Positions 45,642-57,310 are shown, numbered from the stretch's first letter. The stretch: DNA of 64,000 nucleotides from Cryptomeria japonica (GCF_030272615.1 NC_081405.1:315106541-315170540), one strand, 5' to 3'. Notes: a model not told the origin generated them from the sequence alone. Program-made: numbers and translations.

Positions 45642-46971
45642 CTAAGAAAGTTTTATGATAATCTTTGTCGCTTCTTGCTCCAGCAAGAACATAGAGGCAG
45701 CAATGCTCTTTAGTTCCTCTAGCTCCTTGGCATGTTGGGTCATCTTCCTCGTACTAGTTCGAGTTCTTTTGCCATGACTAGTAGTCCCCTCTTCAAGAGT
45801 CAGAACCTTATCCTTGATAGTATCAATAGTGTTCTTTTCCTAATGGATTTGTTCAAGTTTTATGATCATCATACTGAAGCTGAAGGTAGAGGCTTTCATA
45901 ATTTTTTGGCTTTGTTCTCCAATTTTCTTCAAGGTGTTTTCATGATTGAGAACCCGCTTCTCTAGATCATTGAATCTAGCCTCCACAACCTTAAATTGAG
46001 AGCCATGTGCTCCAATGATAGCCTTCTCATCACTGATGGCTTTAGTCAATTCATTAAGGTAGTTAGGCAAGGTACTGAGCTTACCTGTTCCAATAGCTTC
46101 TAAGGTATTCACTTTCCTAGATGAATCCTTATGCTTGTTCTTCAAACTATCCATCTCCAAATAGACCCAATCAATTACCTTTCAGAACTCCATCATCCCA
46201 CTCTTCATGGTATTCAACATGGTTAAAGGAGAGTTTTTGCTATCAATGTTGATCTCAAGGGCAGAATTATCCAAGGTCTCCACGTTAACATCAGTAGAAT
46301 TGGGAGACAGAGTATCACCTTCCTTCACCTTCTTCCCATCTTCTTCAAAATCATCTGTCATTTTATTGGGATCCTCGAGATTGGGTTGGACATTAATAAA
46401 ATCATTCTCTTTATCTACGATGATTTTGGTGATGACAAAGCTTCACTTGTTTTTCTTCTTTGTCAGTGGGGTAACATTATCACTATCAGCCTCCATCCCC
46501 TCATCATCCTCTTCATCATCTTCAAGCCAGCTATCCTCCTCCTGGACCTTACTTCTTTTTCCTTTAACCCCTTTTCTAGCTTTCTTATTTTCAGATCCAA
46601 AAGCCAAATCTTTGTCCTTTTCCTTGCTAGAACCCTTAGTAGAGGTAATCCTGTCACCATCATCTTCCCACTCAGTATCAGACCCCTCATCTTCACTGTC
46701 ATCTGAGTTCTCAGACTCATCATCTGAATCTGAAATCTCGGTGATAGAATGTTGCACAGAGGAGGCCTCGACATGGTTGTATAAAAGAAACATTAACCCT
46801 TCATGCATGGGGGGGTTACTGTCTGGATTAGCCCTAAAATCCTTAATACTAGTGTTAAGGGAGCTAAACAAATAGAAGGGTATAGACACCAGATCTTTAT
46901 GACAAAAATGATTCAAAAGCACAAAGTGATAACCATCGACATGAGAGTATCTACCATCAAGAGTAACATAT
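45642..46971 (-). pseudogene. ORF X, C-terminal part (cut off by copia-2)
   Basis: Continues the frame that starts at 52765. In order it encodes GRYSHVDGYHFVLLNHF (about 46955-46905) and IPFYLFSSLNTSIKDF, then a Ser/Asp/Glu-rich acidic stretch (about 46740-46650), a Lys/Arg-rich stretch with KKARKGVKGKRSK (nuclear-signal-like), and a second acidic stretch. A coiled-coil-like C-terminus follows (46160-45700, heptad-like LEKRVLNHENTLKKIGEQ) and the stop TAG at 45642-45644. Two in-frame stops interrupt it, one before KVIDWV (about 46175) and TAA at 45840-45842. I do not recognise the family; it looks like a nucleic-acid-associated structural protein of a retroelement, but that is inference. Confidence 0.75.
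46967..46971 (+). repeat. Target-site duplication of copia-2 (left, CATAT)
   Basis: CATAT before the 5' LTR pairs with GATAT (52357-52361) after the 3' LTR: four of five bases. The frame of ORF X is exactly restored when the insertion and one of these copies are removed, which supports the call. Confidence 0.7.
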
Positions 46972-48189
46972 TTTTGGGAATTTAGAGGAATTGATTATGT
47001 GTTGCATTGATTTTTTTTCTTTGATGTCAACACTAGCTGCTTTGGATGTTTACCAGTATCTAATTGGTCCCACTAGGATGATTGGTTTCTGGTTGGTAAG
47101 ATCATGTTGATGTGGTATGCTTTAGTACTATTTGGTTTGTGGAATTGGTTTGGATTGGCTATTCATGTGTTCCTGATGTGTATCACATTCAGTCAGTTCG
47201 GGATTCGATGATCCGAAAGCTATCACTTATTCTAGTAAGCCTTTTGCTTACTAGTAAGGTTTATATCGACAGAGCTTTGTTGAAGAGCTTTTGATATTAT
47301 GCATAAGTGGTGTTGGTGCAAATTTTAGAAGATTATCCAGATGCTAGTGGTTATCATGTTCATGTTCCAATTGTTTGTGGTGTTTCATTTGGCTTATGAC
47401 GACCTATTATAGGTCCCATGGTTATTCTGCTAGGTTATGGACCGGTTTTATGTAACATGTCAGTTGAAGCATTACCAGTTGAATTCATTGATTGGATTAT
47501 GTTGTTTCGGTCTTAGGCCAACTTGGTTGATCATTAGATTATGGGTTTAAGTTATGAATTTATTCTATCATCTTTTAGGTGGTCGACCTAACTATTTAGG
47601 TCTCGGGTTGGTATAAATATGATGTAAGATCTCTTTGTAGATTGAGGGATGAGATCATGTATGATATGGGTTATGGGATTATCTGTATGCAAATAATGTT
47701 GTAATCGTATACAAAGGTTTTGGTCGATCATAAATGATAGAATTGGGTTTGTGGAAGAGGTTTAAGGCCTCTGGTATTGAGCTTAACTGGAACTTTACTT
47801 AGGCATAGGAGACGTTATACTTGCAGTTACTTCTTCATTCTGAATTATTGTCTGATGCTTTATGTAGTCACTGAGACTCCTTTTGTGATGAGCAGTGTGC
47901 TCTAGGCTATTGGCCTTCCTGCATGTCCAGACCCCTTATTGTAATATTTATTCATCTGATCAGTGGATAGATATTGTGGATCTCCAATCCCATTGTGGTT
48001 TTTCCTCTTTGAGGTTTTCCACATAAATATGTGGTGTTATGGTGTTCATCTTTGTCATTGCATTGTTTCTTATTATTATATGCTTTTATGTTTACTGGTT
48101 GCTGAGTTATTGTATTAATAAGGTTAAATTTCTCCATTTTGGTATAATACTGATTCACCCCCCCCTCTCAGTGTTCTTGGATCCCAACA
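46972..48189 (+). repeat. 5' LTR of copia-2
   Basis: 1,218 bp, from TTTTGGGAATTTAGAGG to GATCCCAACA. TATA box at 47612-47619 (GGTATAAATATGATG). Contains AAGTGGTGTTGGTGC and GGTTATGGACCGGTTTTATG words shared with the copia-3 LTR. Confidence 0.88.
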
Positions 48190-48191
48190 AC

Positions 48192-48203
48192 TGGTATAAG
48201 AGC
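48192..48203 (+). other. Primer-binding site of copia-2
   Basis: TGGTATAAGAGC, the initiator-Met type with C to A at base 7; the same variant is present in copia-3. Confidence 0.8.
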
Positions 48204-48259
48204 CTTGTGCCTCGGATTTGAAGTCTAATATCTTGAGAAAGATCTAGTATCCAGAATCT

Positions 48260-49324
48260 ATGGAGCTAAGCTTAAGTAAGGAACTTCAAGTGGCACTTAA
48301 AGACTATGATGTTGAAAGATTGAGGACCATGAAGATGCAATATGAGTTTAGATTTACAAAGGAATTCATTTTTACTCTGCGGGAGAGGTTGTCATCCATT
48401 CAAGCTAAAAGGAAGGAAATTTTACAAAATCAGGATGATGAAGAGAAGGATGTCCATAAGGAACAATGTCAGAAGTCGAGTTAGGAGAATATTGTCACGA
48501 AGAATGAAATGCAAACCCTAACTATGAGGATGTTCAAGGAGATTGAAGAACGGAAGAAGAATAAAGAAAATCTTGCTATATCTATGAAAGACAGATCTGA
48601 TGAATGCATTAGGTTGGCACATGAGAATGATGTGTTGAGAACTGAATTGGAGCAATTACAGAACAATGAGCAAGAATTGGGAAGAATGGTAACAGTCCTA
48701 AGAGGAGATCTAGATGTTGTAAATGAATACAAAGATAAGTTCAAGGTTAGTTCTACTAAGCCTAATGAACTATTGAAGGATCAAAGGGACACCGGAGACA
48801 CTAGAGATATTGGATTAGAGCATGGAGGAAGCTCCAGTAGTGCAAATGAAGATCAAAAGGTCAACAGGAATCAGAGGTCACTAATAAGACGACCTAATGC
48901 ACATAAATTTAATGGTAGATGCTTTTTTTGTAATAAATTTGGTCCTATGGCAAGACATTGTATAAATAGAGAAAATCAAAATAATAATAATACAGTTCCC
49001 GGTCAGTGTTCAAATTTCAACAAGTATGGTCATACGATAGAAGATTGGATAATGAATGTGAACTCTCATGCATGTGGAAATTTTGGATGTATGGCTAATC
49101 AATGCAGGTCAAGGAATGGTCAAGGTTATAGTAAGGAAATTCAAAAGAATGATTTTACTTGTTATGCATGCAACAAAGTAGGACATATTGCTAACTTTTG
49201 CAGAAGTAAGAACCTACCAACAGGAAGTGATAAATCTAATGAGAAGGGAAAGCAGAAGGTTGATGACATTTGGAAGGAGCATGAGAGGAAGTGGGTTATG
49301 AAGTCTGAGGCTCAACCGGGATAA
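48260..49324 (+). pseudogene. Copia-2 gag: coiled coil and zinc-knuckle array
   Basis: ATG at 48260. A single TAG (48482-48484) splits an otherwise continuous frame of 354 codons. Residues 1-75 and 80-165 are charged and Leu-rich with heptad-like spacing (probable coiled coil). Then comes a Ser/Asn/Arg-rich linker and four knuckle-like units: CFFCNKFGPMARHC (His replaced by Pro), CSNFNKYGHTIEDW (two Cys lost), a short CGNFGCMANQC, and an intact CYACNKVGHIANFC (about 49160-49203). The UBN2 domain seen in copia-1 and copia-3 is not visible, so the 5' part of gag may be lost. It would have packaged element RNA. Confidence 0.82.
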
Positions 49325-49559
49325 TCAATTGCCCCAAATATTTATTTGGCTAAAGGATTTACCCTAGTTGCTCGACCGACGAAGAAGAATTTTCCTGCTC
49401 CAGTAGGAAACTCATCTGAAAACTAAAGCATTTACCTGAGGGGGAGGCAAAATGATGACAAATCATGCATTGCCCCTAGAAGTGGTTTAAAATCCTATTT
49501 CTGATATTTGGAGAAGTCAGTTTGAAGGTTAACTGACAAATATTTGTTGGATCTTGGAT

Positions 49560-50660
49560 CTAGTCTGGTTTACCGGTAAGTCACTTTATGAGTTATGGTT
49601 TGGTCATACATCCACAGTTAAGTATTTTACAATCTTTGGTAATGAATTGGAAGTTTGATCCTAGATGTGATGAAGGGATATTTCTTGGTTATTCTAATGA
49701 AAGCAAAACATATAGATGTTATAACAAAAGATTGCAAAAAATTGTGGAGAGCTCTAATGTCAAGGTGGAAGAGTGGTATAGAGGTCAAATCAAAGAAAGA
49801 ACCAGTAATGGAAATGGCCATAACTGAACCGATAACACCTTTACCAAAACAAAATGTTGAACTAGTTACTCCGGCAGTATCAAAAAATTCATCACTAACT
49901 CAAGCTCAAGGAAGAGGAACATAAAGTCATAAGAATCCTAGGTATGTAAGGCTGAATCATTCAAAAGATCAGATAATTGGACAAGAAGAAGGTTGGCAAC
50001 TGATGAGGTATGCTTAATTTCTTTAATTGTACCGGCATCAGTTATTTTTAAAGATGAATGTTGGATGAAAGCTATGGAAGAGGAATTGGATCAGTTAGAA
50101 AAGGAAAACACATGGACTTGGATGATATTGGAACTAGGCTTAATTTTGCAATGGATATTCTCAGAAGGAAGGAATTGATTATGTTGAATCCTTAATCCGG
50201 TAGCTAGGATATTCAGATATTTTCAAGGATTTTCTGGTATGGTATTTTTTTAATGATGAATTTATACTTTGAGCATGTTCAAATGCGGATTTGGCTAGAG
50301 ATATAGGTAATTGGATAGGCTCATCCAGTGAAGCTTTCTTTATTGGAAAGAAACTTGTTTCATGGATCAACAAGAAGCAATCATGTACTTCTTTATCTAT
50401 AGCTGAAGCTAAGTATGTTGTTGCTGCTACTAATGGTACATAAGCTCTATGGATGAAGCATATGTTGTAGGATATAAAGCTAGATTATAATGTACCAGTA
50501 GTTATTCACCATGATAACTTTGTTGTTATTGGCATATCAAAGAATCCAGTATTTCTATCAAGTAAAATTTTATTAAGGAGTAGGTGGAAGAAAATGAAGT
50601 CATATTGGTTTGAGGAATCATTTGAGCATTTGAGAGACAAGTTGAGGTCGTGTGCCCCTC
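49560..50660 (+). pseudogene. Copia-2 pol remnants
   Basis: Three scraps remain. Integrase C-terminal region: FDPRCDEGIFLGYSNESKTY and KIVESSNVKVEEW (49650-49790). Start of RT: DECWMKAMEEELDQLEKENT (about 50054-50115). Then, after a deletion, RNase H: LARDIGNWIGSSSEAFFIGK, LVSWINKKQSCTSLSIAEAK (about 50290-50410) and VVIHHDNFVVIGISKNPVFL. No protease, integrase core or RT palm. Several stops and frameshifts. Confidence 0.8.
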
Positions 50661-51154
50661 TGATAGAGAACTAATTGATGTTGATTGGCATCAATTCGAT
50701 ATGCATTATCAGAGTTGTTATCATTTTGGATTGATCTGGTGATGCGACTACTTAGGGGGATTAGTTAGTCTTGTGATTCAGTGGTTTATGATCTTGCTTT
50801 GATATTTATGTCAGATTTTGGGCATTGATGTCAAAGGGGGAAAGATATTGGTGTGAAAAACTTAAGGATTTATATACATTAGGAGGAGAGATATTTATGT
50901 GTAAAACAAAGCTTAATAGAAATAACAACCTAAGGGGGAGATTATTTGCACAAATAGGAGGAACAAAATTGTAGATTGGTTGTATCCTATTGGGGGAGTT
51001 TGGTTCTGTATCGAATACATGTTTCATAACCTCATTATCATATCATTTTGTGGGAGATTGTTGGTTGTATTCTATTGGGGGACACTTGTTTGGCATTTCT
51101 TGGCACTTGGATGTTTTTCACATTTAGTGTTGTCATCAATGCCAAAGAGGGAGA
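50661..51154 (+). other. 3' non-coding interior of copia-2 with repeated G-runs
   Basis: Between RNase H and the 3' LTR the motif (A)GGGGGA recurs: about 50753, 50836, 50931, 50991, 51073, and finally AAAGAGGGAGA before the LTR. The last is the likely polypurine tract; the others look like decayed or accessory tracts. Confidence 0.6.
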
Positions 51155-52356
51155 TGGTTGGAAATTTGGAGGAATTGATTATGTGTTGCATTGATGTTTT
51201 TTCATTGATGTCAACACTAGTTGCTTTGGCTGTTTACCGGTATCTGATTGGTCTCGATAGGATGATTGGTTTCTAGTTGGTAAGATCATGTTTATCTGAT
51301 ATGCTCTTGTATGCTTTGGTCTATGGAATTAGTTTGGATTGGCTATTGATGTGTTCCTAATGTGTATCACATTTAGTTGGTTTAGGATTTTTTGATCTGA
51401 AAGATATCACTTGTTCTAGTAAGCCTTTTGCTTACCGGTAAGGGTTTTACCAGCAGAGCTTTGTTGAAGATCTTTTTATATTATGCATAAGTGGTGTTAG
51501 TGTGGCTTTTATAAGGTTATCCAAATCCTGATGCTTATCATGTTCGTGTTCCAGTTGTTCATGGTGTTTCATTTGGCTTATGGCAACCTATTATAGGTCT
51601 GGTGGTTATTCTGCTAGGTTATGGACCAGTTTTATGTAGCATGTGGGTTGATGCATTAGCGGTTGGATTCATGTCTTAGGCCGACTTCGTTGATCATTAG
51701 ATTACAGGTTTAAGTTATGAATTTATTGTATCATCCTTTAGGTGGCCGACCTAATTGTTTAGGTCCCAGGTTGGTATAAATATGATGTAAGATATCTTTG
51801 TAGATTGAGAGATAAGATCATGTATGATATGGGTTATAGAATTATCTATATGCGACCAATATTGTAATCATATGCAGAGGTTTTGGTTGATCATAGGTGA
51901 TCGAATTGGGTTTGTGGAAGAGGTTTAAGGCCTCCGATATTGAGCTTAACCAGAACTCTACTCAATCTTGGGAGATGCTATACTTGCAGTTTAATCTTCG
52001 TTCTGGATTGTTGTCCAATGCTTTATGTATTAAGTGAGACTCCTTTTGTGATGAGAAGTGTGCTCTAAGCTATTGACCTTCCTACATGTACAGGCCCCTT
52101 ATTATAATATTTATTCATCTGATCAGTGGATAGATATTGTGGGTCTCCAATCCCACCGTGGTTTTTCCTCTTTGAGGTTTTTTACGTAGAAATATATGGT
52201 GTTATGGTGTTCATCTTTTTGGTTGCATTATTTCTTATAGTTATATGATTTTATGTTTACCGGTTGTTGAGTTGTTGTATTAATAAGGTTAAATTTCTTC
52301 ATTCTAGTAGAACATTGATTCAGCCCCCCCCCTCTCAGTGTTCTTCGATCCAAACA
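51155..52356 (+). repeat. 3' LTR of copia-2
   Basis: 1,202 bp, TGGTTGGAAATTTGGAGG to CGATCCAAACA; TATA box at 51775-51782. Partner of 46972-48189. Confidence 0.88.
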
Positions 52357-52361
52357 GATAT
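52357..52361 (+). repeat. Target-site duplication of copia-2 (right, GATAT)
   Basis: Pairs with CATAT at 46967-46971 with one mismatch; see there. Confidence 0.7.
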
Positions 52362-52765
52362 TGCATGATAGCAAACAGAATCCATCTCCATACCTTCTTT
52401 ATCACTTTTGGCAAGTAGTAGGTTTTGTTAGATTTCACCAACTTCGTTTTCTCAGACTCCTCATTCGGGAATCGCTTGATAGCAGCGTTTGTGAGCTTCA
52501 TGTCTCTATAAAAATTTCTTCCTCTCATCAGCATACCAGTAACTTCCACAATCATCCCTTCATAAATTTCAACCTTTCTTCCTTCTATGGTAATTTTTCC
52601 ATCTTTCCAATTCTTTTTGAAAATTCTAGTAACAATAGGGTTTTTCCCTACAATTCTCTCCATATACCCTGTCATCTTGGCCATTTCCAGAATAGCCCAA
52701 GCCTTCAGCTTATCTTTCCATTCATCATAGGAGAGCGGCTCAATTATTTTCCTATTACCTCCCAT
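52357..52765 (-). pseudogene. ORF X, N-terminal part
   Basis: ATG at 52765 (MGGNRKIIEPLSYDEWKDKL) is the first good start; upstream in frame the sequence stays open for about 50 codons with a hydrophobic run. The part encodes WAILEMAKMTGYMERIV, TRIFKKNWKDGKITIEGRKV, EVTGMLMRGRNFYRDMKL and VWRWILFAIMQY before the copia-2 insertion. Joined to 46966-45642 it gives about 577 residues in one frame. The family is unknown to me. Its similarity in style to repeat-borne plant proteins, and its place just downstream of a LINE RNase H on the same strand, suggest a retroelement ORF, not a host gene. Confidence 0.75.
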
Positions 52766-52925
52766 GGCATCTGCAAATAGATTATTCTTATCCTTCACAA
52801 TGCAGAACAAGGAAAAAACAAGAATCAAAATACAGAGCGGGAAGATCTTCAAAATAGAAATGGGCACCCACAAAGTGTACGAAGTCTTGTCCGCATTAAA
52901 TGCCAGCTCAATCTTCGAGTGTCAC

Positions 52926-55047
52926 TCATTTTGATTCATTATGGCCTTTTTCATTGATAAGTGCATTGTCATAATTACTTATCACTCCCTCATAACCATG
53001 CACTCTATCATAAATGAGGAAGGCACAAGCCTTGTGTGGAAGATCCAACTCACCTCTCCAACTCATCATATGATCAACACAGATGACCATGTTGGCAGCT
53101 AGCCCAATCAGCAATAGTGTTTGTTTCTCTATAATTATGAGACACAACACACAACTTGAAAGAGTTGTTTTTCTCCTTAGCTTGAGACATGATATTATTT
53201 ATGTTCCACGAAGGGGAGGATAGGCCCTTTAGGCATTGAAAAATGTTATTATAATCTCCTTCGAGCTAGAATTTAGTAAATCCCATCAATTTAATTAGGG
53301 AAAGGGTTTGGTAAGAAACCATGGCCTTGGATAAGTGGTTAGTTTGTGATCCCATGGGGAGTGCCACCATCACAATACAATAGATAGCCTCATTTCTTAT
53401 CACTCCCCCACACCCAGCCAGCCCCGGGTTTCCCTTGGCCACCCCATCAAAATTAGCTTTGATCCAACCAGTCAGAGAAAAGGACCACTTACTACTTTCT
53501 CTCTTATTTTTCTTGTCATCTTTGTCTATGGAAACAAAAAAATTCCAGTTTTTGAAGAGGTCAAAATCATCCTTGCTTCTGAAAAGAAGAGGCTTTCCAT
53601 TAGCTTTTAAATTTTCCACAATGGTCTGCTTGATATTGGTAGACACCACTTCAAGAGAGGAGTAGGAGTCTCTAAAAATCCTAGTGTTCCTTTCTTTCGA
53701 GATTCCCTAAACCACATGAGGCTGGGTGAGGTCACATAGAAATTTGATATATTTGTTTAGGGAAAGGCATCTCCAACTAGTGAAACACTCTTGAATAGAG
53801 GCAGGAAAGACCTAATTTAGGTTCTAAAGCTGCAAAATCTACTACCAAATAGTATAGGTGAAGTGACAATGGATAGCTAAATGGTCAACATTCTCTTCCT
53901 CATTTTGGTAGAGGTATAACCTATTAGGCAGATGGAAACCTCTTTTGCAAAGATTACCAGTGGTGAGGATTTTATTCTGTAGAAGGATCTTGAAAATATA
54001 TTGATCTTGGGAGTGAGACCACTAATCAATGCTTTAGACCAACAAGGGGGAGGGTCAGGAGATTGGGAAAGCAACAAAACAACATAGGCCACAAAATAAC
54101 TACCTGAGGAAGTTCCCGCCCAAATGATTTTATCTTCAAGCAGAGGGTCAATCAAGATAGAATTAAGAAGAACCATAACAGGGTTGAGGGTTGGGTCTAT
54201 GGAACTCAAGTTCACCGAGTGGTTATCCCTCCAGTAATCTACCACCTTGATACCAAGTCTATCCTTACAGTCATAGATAAAGAGAGAGAAACAAACCTTA
54301 TTAGAGAGGGTGGACTCCAACAACCAAGAATCCTCCCAAAATTTGACTTTTCTGCCATTACCAATAGTCCATCTTTTACCTAATCCAATGACCATTTTAG
54401 ATTGGACAACATTGTTCCAAATAGTAGAACCATTAGGGGCATCATAGGAATTAAGAAACTATAATATAGATATCAGAGGTTGCATATATTTGGTTTTCTA
54501 GATTGAGTTCCATTAACTACTTTTTCAAAATAATCTCAAGATTTGTTTGGCGAGAAGGACTTTATTAATGGTTTCAATGTTTCTAAGACCAAGGCCATCC
54601 AATTTTTTAGGTCTACAAACTTTTACCCAAGGTATCAAATATATCCTTTTCCTCTCCTCAACCCCTGACTAGATGAAGGACTTTTGAATTTTTTCGATAG
54701 CATTAGCGAATTTGGTCATAATTCTAAACAAACTTAAAGCATACATAGGAAGACTCTAGAGGGAAGATTTTCATAATTGGATTTTCCCAACTTGGCTTAG
54801 AAGGGCCCCTTTCCAGCCAACTAATTTTTGGTGGAATCTATCCACCAAGCTACTCCAAAATTTCTCAGGGGGCTTTCTATATAGAGGGAGACCCAAATAG
54901 ATAAAGGAGAGAAAGCTGATCCAATAATCCACAATTGTAGCAATTCTTCCTTTCATGTCTTGAGGAGTGTTGATGAAAAAGAGGAAGCTTTTCATCCAGT
55001 TAATCAGTTGACCTGTGGCTTTGCAATAGTTAATCAGAGCCGATTTT
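52926..55047 (-). pseudogene. LINE ORF2 3' part: RT tail, zf-RVT, RNase H
   Basis: Non-LTR (L1-type) plant retrotransposon. RT C-terminal region (54995-54771): FIYLGLPLYRKPPEKFWSSL and KLVGWKGALLSQVGKIQL. Then NNVVQSKMVIGLGKRWTIGN leading into RKVKFWEDSWL, and the zf-RVT region with DKIIWAGTSSGSYFVAYVV (54395-53877). RNase H domain (about 53500-52926): WIKANFDGVAKGNPGLAGCG, the tail NTIADWA (other frame), then ACAFLIYDRVHGYEGVI and a stop. The domains use more than one frame and have stops. The 5' part of ORF2 (endonuclease, RT core) is cut off by copia-3 at 55048. Confidence 0.88.
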
Positions 55048-56279
55048 TGTTGGCATTTTGGAGGAATTGATTATGTGTTGCATGAATGTTTATGGATGGC
55101 TACGACAGACAGGTTTTGGTTACCGACATAAGATCTAGTGTTACCGGTAGAAGAGACTATCTGTTGGACACTTCTGACATGTTTGGATCTATAGAATGTG
55201 TTTGGTTATATGTGGTACGTGCCTCTCAAGCATGTCATGGTCAGATGGTATTGACTTGGTAATCGGATGCTACCATACACTCTAGTAAACCCTTTCCGAC
55301 ATTGGTTTAAGGCTCTACCGACAGAGCTTTCATTGAGAATTCTTGACAACATGCATAGGTGGTGTTGGTGCGGCTTTTAGGATGCTAAAGATGTTCTTTG
55401 ATCATGCTTCAATTAGTTGGAGACATCTCTTTGATGTGGTGGACTCAAAATGGGTCTGGTGCCCATCTAGGTTATGGACCGGTATCATGTTAATGTGTTC
55501 TCTACACGTTACTAGGTTGTTTTATGGATTGGTTAATATTGTCTTGGTCTAAAGTCAACATGGCATATCATTGTATTATGGATTTATGTAATGATCTTAT
55601 TGTAATATCTTATAGGTGGCTGACCTAATTGGTTTTAGGTCTTAGGGTTGGTATAAATTGATGTAAGATCTCATTGTAGATTATGGGTATGGAATGCAAT
55701 GTGTGAATATTGTAATATCATTCAGGCAGAGGATTAGATCAATCATTGAGGATCAAGTTGGGTTTAAGGAAGAGGTCAAAGGCCTCCGGTGTTGAGCTTA
55801 ACCAAGATTGTAATCAGGCATGGTAGATGCTATCTCTGGCAGTTCATTCTATTGGATTGTTGTCCAAATATCTTGAGGTGGTTTTAGCCTCTACAGTTAG
55901 TGAGACTCTTTTGTAATGAGCAGTGCACTCTAGGTAGTGTGCCTTCCTACATTTGTAGGCCCCTCATTGTATCACATACTTTCTGCATATTTATCATCTG
56001 ACTGTGGGTAGGCTTCCCACTATGGTTTTTCCCTTTACCGGGTTTTCCGTGTACAAATATTGGTGTTATGTGGTATGGTTGCTTTGCATTAATTATCCAT
56101 TTAATTGTTGAGTTGCATTGTTTACCGGCATCTGTGTCTACTAGCATCTATTTCTACTTCACCGGTATTTAAATGTTTATGTCTTCTGGTTTAAGGTTGT
56201 ATTGTGGATTAATTGTTATAATTTGTTAACAACTAATTCACCCCCCCTCCCTCTCAATTGTTCACCAGTTATCCTAACA
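55048..56279 (+). repeat. 5' LTR of copia-3
   Basis: 1,232 bp, TGTTGGCATTTTGGAGG to GTTATCCTAACA. TATA box at 55652-55658. Words shared with the copia-2 LTR: GGAGGAATTGATTATGTGTT at the start, AAGTGGTGTTGGTGC... wait-free middle words such as GTGGTGTTGGTGCGGC, and GGTTATGGACCGGT. Confidence 0.82.
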
Positions 56280-56281
56280 AT

Positions 56282-56293
56282 TGGTATAAGAGA
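56282..56293 (+). other. Primer-binding site of copia-3
   Basis: TGGTATAAGAGA, the Met-type site with C to A at base 7, as in copia-2, and one more change at the end. Confidence 0.75.
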
Positions 56294-56337
56294 TTTGGTC
56301 CTCTTTTGCAGAAGCTCAACCGCTTGAGGTAGATCCT

Positions 56338-57310
56338 ATGGCAACTAATCCACTGACAACTATCTTCAAAAGAGAAATCCCTAAGCTTGATGGAACAAAT
56401 TATGGGATATGGAAGATCCGAATGGAGACTCATCTTAGATGTCTTAGCAAGGATATTTGGGAGATCACTGAGAATGGTTATACACCTTATGATCTGGCAT
56501 CTGGCAATCTTACTCCTACATACTTGGATAAGAATATTGAAAATGATTGCAGAGCTAGAGAAGCCCTCCTGTGTGCACTTACTGATTAGCGGATCATGGG
56601 ATTGACTAATAAATCATCTGGAAAGGTTATGTGGGATAAATTGCAAACTCTGAATGAAGGTGACCCTATTATCAAAATTGCTAAACTTGATGGCTACCGG
56701 GTTAGATATGAAAAATTGAAGATGGATGGCAATGAAAGAATTGTTACATTTATGGAGAAAGTAAATAAGATTGTCATGGAAATTCAATGTTGTGGAGGAT
56801 CTCTGAGTGAATATGAAATAGTTTCAAAAGTCTTGAGAGCCCTTCCACCAGCTTACAAGATGAAGGAAACTGCAATTAATGAGTTGAGAACAATGGCAAA
56901 CACCTCAGTTAACATAGACATTCTGAGCTTGAAGAATTTGGACCTTCTGGAGCTACAAAATCTGAACCTTCTTTTCATGCATCATCATCATCATCATCAT
57001 CTACCAGAAAAATAGATTGGAAATCCCTATATGCAAAGGAATTGGAAGACATGAGGAAAGAAGATGAATAATTTGAGCAACTTGAAGCCTTGTTTGCTAA
57101 AAGAGTACCTAAAGGACTGATAGGAAGTAAGTATGAAGGAAAAGAACCTTTTAAATGTTTTGCATGTCATAAGATTGGTCATTTTGCATCTAGATGTCTT
57201 GAAAGGAATGCAAGATTTGAGGAAAGAGTTAAGAAATATTTTAAGCCTAATCAGAACAGATACAAATTCAAGAGAAAAAACAGTGCTTCATGCCAGATGA
57301 GGAAGGAGTA
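56338..57310 (+). pseudogene. Copia-3 gag with zinc knuckle
   Basis: ATG at 56338. UBN2-type gag (about residues 10-190): LDGTNYGIWKIRMETHL, KVMWDKLQTLNEGD, FMEKVNKIVMEIQC and KVLRALPPAYK. One TAG at 56587-56589 and a frameshift at about 56910-56990, close to a (CAT)n run that reads as poly-Ser in the original frame and poly-His in the shifted frame. After it come WKSLYAKELEDMRKEDE (then a stop) and the intact knuckle CFACHKIGHFASRC (about 57157-57198). Confidence 0.88.

Larger units (their letters stand above)
46972..52356 (+). mobile_element. Copia-2: internally deleted copia element within ORF X
   Basis: LTRs 46972-48189 and 51155-52356 flank only 2.97 kb. PBS at 48192; gag with zinc knuckles; then scraps of integrase C-terminus, RT start and RNase H. 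Protease, integrase core and most of RT are missing. The LTRs are about 88-90% identical by eye, older than the gag-only element. Both LTR starts are mutated from TGTTGG (TTTTGG and TGGTTGG). The LTRs are related to those of copia-1 and copia-3. Confidence 0.88.
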
